Below the pieces are notes generated by a model. The model was not told where the DNA came from. It did not search any database and saw nothing but the letters and a program-made list of their open reading frames with translations. From the NCBI GenBank assembly GCA_020724545.1, contig DYGR01000004.1:1-53207 (forward strand): a stretch of 53,207 nt of DNA. Direction: 5' to 3'. Both the position numbers and the translations under genes were made by a program. Source of the stretch: Candidatus Methanoperedens nitratireducens. Its GTDB lineage: Archaea; Halobacteriota; Methanosarcinia; Methanosarcinales; Methanoperedenaceae. The number at the start of each line of letters is the position of its first letter. Position 1 is the stretch's first letter. Positions 50,992 to 53,207 of this stretch are shown here, one piece after another.

Positions 50992-52777
50992 GTGGGTACC
51001 CCCAGGGGCCATAATCCTCGTGGGAGCTTTTCTCATACCCCTGCTTAAAGGAAAGGTAAAGCAGGCCTATCTGCTCCTGCTTCCACTCATTGCCTTTATC
51101 AACCTGCTGTATATGGGCGAGGGTACGGGCTGGGTGATACCATTCTTGGAGTACAGCCTGGTATTCGGCCAGGTCGATAAATTGAGCATGGCATTTGGAT
51201 ATGTGTTTGTTATAATGGCATTCATCGGGATGCTGTATGCCCTGCATGTCAGGGAAGACGGCCAGCATTTTGCCGCTTTCATGTACGTGGGCAGCGCACT
51301 TGGCGTTGTCTTTGCAGGGGATTTCCTCTCGCTCTTTGTCTTCTGGGAGATAATGGCATTCTCATCTGTCTTCCTGATATGGTACGGCAGAGAAAAAGCA
51401 TCCAGAGAAGCGGGTCTGCGGTATCTTCTTGTGCACGTCGCAGGCGGGCTCTCTTTACTTGCTGGCATAATAATACGTCTTGTGAACACAGGCTCTATCG
51501 AGTTTGGTCCAATGGACTTTGGCTCACTTGATTCCTATCTAATACTGTTCGGCTTCATGCTGAACGCTGCAGTCCCCCCGCTGCATGCATGGCTCTCTGA
51601 TGCCTATCCTGAGGCCACGGTCACAGGCGCGGTATTCCTGAGCGCATTTACCACAAAGACCGCAGTATATGTGCTGCTCCGTGCTTTCTCAGGAGTTGAG
51701 ATCCTGATATGGTTTGGTGCAGCAATGGCAATCTTTGGTGTGGTGTATGCCGTGCTTGAGAACGATATACGCAGGCTTCTTGCATACCATATTATCAGCC
51801 AGGTGGGTTACATGGTTGCGGGTGTCGGGATAGGCACCGCACTTGCAGTAAATGGTTCGGTATCCCATGCTTTTTCTCACATACTCTACAAGGGTCTGCT
51901 CTTCATGGGCGCGGGCGCTGTGATACATATGACAGGGAGAAGAAAACTTACAGAACTGGGCGGACTGTACAGGACGATGCCTTTAACATTGAGCTTATAC
52001 ATGGTAGGCGGCTTTGCTATCTCGGCATTCCCTCTGTTCAGCGGTTTTGTGAGCAAGTCCATGGTTGTCTCAGCAGCAGCTCATGAGAATTACGCATTGA
52101 TATGGCTGATGCTGACCCTTGCCTCAGCAGGCACTTTTCTCCACACAGGCCTCAAACTTCCCTATTTTACATTCTTTGCCAGGGATGCTGGAATAAAAGC
52201 AAAAGAGCCTCCCATCAATATGCTTCTTGCTATGGGCATTGCAGCATTTTTGAACATTCTCATCGGTGTATATCCTGCTGTACTCTATGGTATCCTCCCC
52301 AATCCTGTTAATTATATTCCCTACACAGGGGAGCACGTAGTATGGACATTGCAGATACTGCTGTTCACAGCACTTGGATTTTTCCTGCTGCTGGGTAAGC
52401 TTGGCGGAGAACCTACTGTAAGCCTTGATACCGACTGGTTCTACAGAAAAGGGAGCAGGGGTTTCATGTGGTTTGTCAACAATCCACTTGCTGCCGCTTC
52501 CCAGTGGCCTGTTGATATCCTCATGCGCCTTAAGGATTATCTTATATGGCTTGGAAAGAACCCCACACAGGCCATACTTCTGTACGCAGGTACGATCGTA
52601 TTTAAAATCCTTGGCAGGTTCCCTGGAATGCCGTCCCATGCTTCTGAGAGGATCCTCTCAGAAGCATGGAGGAATTATCCCGGTGAGCCGGTCAGGAAAT
52701 CGCCTGTAGGAGATAGCGTCATTCTGGTGCTGATATTCATGACAGCCTATGCGATCTATTACTACCTTGTCTCATGA
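50984..52777 (+). CDS. NuoL/M-like antiporter subunit, third copy
   Basis: 597 residues, longer than the other two because of a C-terminal region (from about 440) with a further span and soluble segments. HAWLSDAYPEATVTGAVFLS, FTTKTAVYVLLRAF, LAYHIISQVGYMVAGVGIG and HAFSHILYKGLLFMGAGAV are the antiporter signatures, with the key lysine retained. It completes an eleven-gene operon. Confidence 0.9.
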   Translation: MIEWVPPGAIILVGAFLIPLLKGKVKQAYLLLLPLIAFINLLYMGEGTGWVIPFLEYSLVFGQVDKLSMAFGYVFVIMAFIGMLYALHVREDGQHFAAFMYVGSALGVVFAGDFLSLFVFWEIMAFSSVFLIWYGREKASREAGLRYLLVHVAGGLSLLAGIIIRLVNTGSIEFGPMDFGSLDSYLILFGFMLNAAVPPLHAWLSDAYPEATVTGAVFLSAFTTKTAVYVLLRAFSGVEILIWFGAAMAIFGVVYAVLENDIRRLLAYHIISQVGYMVAGVGIGTALAVNGSVSHAFSHILYKGLLFMGAGAVIHMTGRRKLTELGGLYRTMPLTLSLYMVGGFAISAFPLFSGFVSKSMVVSAAAHENYALIWLMLTLASAGTFLHTGLKLPYFTFFARDAGIKAKEPPINMLLAMGIAAFLNILIGVYPAVLYGILPNPVNYIPYTGEHVVWTLQILLFTALGFFLLLGKLGGEPTVSLDTDWFYRKGSRGFMWFVNNPLAAASQWPVDILMRLKDYLIWLGKNPTQAILLYAGTIVFKILGRFPGMPSHASERILSEAWRNYPGEPVRKSPVGDSVILVLIFMTAYAIYYYLVS

Positions 52778-52817
52778 ATTGCGGGGCATCGGCGCGGGTG
52801 CTTCTCTCTCGAATAAT

Positions 52818-52925
52818 ATGATGGATAGAGAGGATGGAATGAGAAAGATGATAGAGAAAGATGATAGAATGAGATAGATAAAGAGGATGGAATGAGATAG
52901 ATAATTGAATGAGAATATAGAAAGA
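52818..52925. repeat. Purine-rich degenerate tandem repeats
   Basis: Units such as GATGGAATGAGA, GATGATAGA and GAATGAGATAGATA repeat with drift across about 110 bp immediately after the antiporter operon. One strand is almost free of C. No gene is seen in the 209 bp between the operon and the edge gene. Confidence 0.7.
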
Positions 52926-52986
52926 GATTAAGGAAATTTGAAGCCACAATCACTGCAAAACTTGGCATCCTTATCGTTCATGTCTT

Positions 52987-53207
52987 CTAGCGTTTCTGTC
53001 GTTCGGCGCAATGCTCTTCGCTTATTGTCGCCCTACACTTTACGCGGGTTTCGGACATCCCCGTGGTTCGTGCTGCCGCACATACTTCACCCCAATTTAT
53101 GAAATACTCATCGTAGTACCGTATAGGATAACGCCCGTTACGTTCAAGCTCTTCTCGTGATGGAAGATGCCCCAGGAGCCCTGCAACTCGCTTCACTTCG
53201 AGTTGCA
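52987..53207 (-). CDS. Homing-endonuclease-associated repeat protein, partial
   Basis: The minus-strand frame is open to the window edge, so the N-terminus is missing; GTG 53196 is only the first possible start inside. LLGHLPSREELERNGRYPIR, YYDEYFINWGEVCAAA matches the 'homing endonuclease associated repeat' (a helix-turn unit, L.R.PT..E....G.Y....Y...F.SW). It is a putative DNA-binding repeat. The tail (SEEHCAERQKR) is basic. Confidence 0.6.
   Translation of the reverse strand, partial: QLEVKRVAGLLGHLPSREELERNGRYPIRYYDEYFINWGEVCAAARTTGMSETRVKCRATISEEHCAERQKR

Overview
This window is an archaeal chromosome segment. The signs are archaeal elongation factor 2, Alba, ribosomal protein L40e, archaeal-type S-adenosylmethionine synthetase, Nob1, a GPN-loop GTPase, a geranylgeranyl reductase-like flavoprotein and digeranylgeranylglyceryl phosphate synthase for ether lipids, a tRNA-Tyr split by an intron after position 37, and TATA-type promoters. 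A GAF-PAS-PAS-winged-helix regulator, an FrhB-type F420 protein, Mrp antiporter genes and a UbiA plus UbiD pair that would suit menaquinone synthesis point to the Methanosarcinales, and a 'Candidatus Methanoperedens' (ANME-2d)-like genome is my best guess. That assignment is inference.

Layout. 1-5.2 kb: repeats, a small DNA-binding (AbrB-like) protein facing a sensor-regulator, a cysteine-cluster protein and PolX. 5.2-10.85 kb: an A/T-rich island with a tyrosine recombinase, an HNH protein, a transposase scrap and two large unknown genes, bracketed on both sides by paired CCGTNACGG elements. This is the most novel part of the window. 10.9-18 kb: a decayed kaiB, a bipartite lipoate ligase with a flavoprotein reductase, tRNA-Ala, a deleted PQQ-type dehydrogenase gene, LarE, and a membrane-protease pair (ClpP-like plus rhomboid). 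18-24 kb: hemerythrin, monooxygenase-like and ferredoxin genes, L40e, a lipid prenyltransferase, EF-2, a MidA-type methyltransferase, tRNA-Tyr and Nob1. 24-28.5 kb: a decayed stretch, a secreted LVIVD beta-propeller protein with a proline/threonine linker, and a VapBC pair. 28.5-36.6 kb: UbiA, GPN GTPase, an IS605-like right end, UbiD, a thiamine-binding-like protein, gamma carbonic anhydrase, MAT, a relBE remnant, a LEA-like lipoprotein and a NapH-like polyferredoxin. 36.7-44.6 kb: PurH with a non-ATG start, Alba, a GYD protein, an MFS transporter, a Ca2+/Na+ exchanger, a TPM/LemA operon and FrhB. 44.8-52.8 kb: a mini AbrB remnant, a winged-helix regulator, and an eleven-gene Mrp/Mbh-type antiporter operon with three NuoL/M-like subunits. 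The right edge carries purine-rich repeats and a partial homing-endonuclease-associated repeat protein.

Two themes run through the window. First, the 5.2-10.85 kb island looks like an undescribed mobile or defence-like unit: a degenerate Mrr-like protein followed by a large protein with a degenerate ATPase-like middle and a putative PD-(D/E)XK-like end. Second, several genes keep both ends but have lost the middle (kaiB, the PQQ dehydrogenase, an MBL hydrolase, probably a mini AbrB gene, and a relBE locus in which antitoxin and toxin ends are joined), which suggests a recurrent deletion process or, less likely, assembly collapse. All family names come from reading motifs by eye; no search was run.
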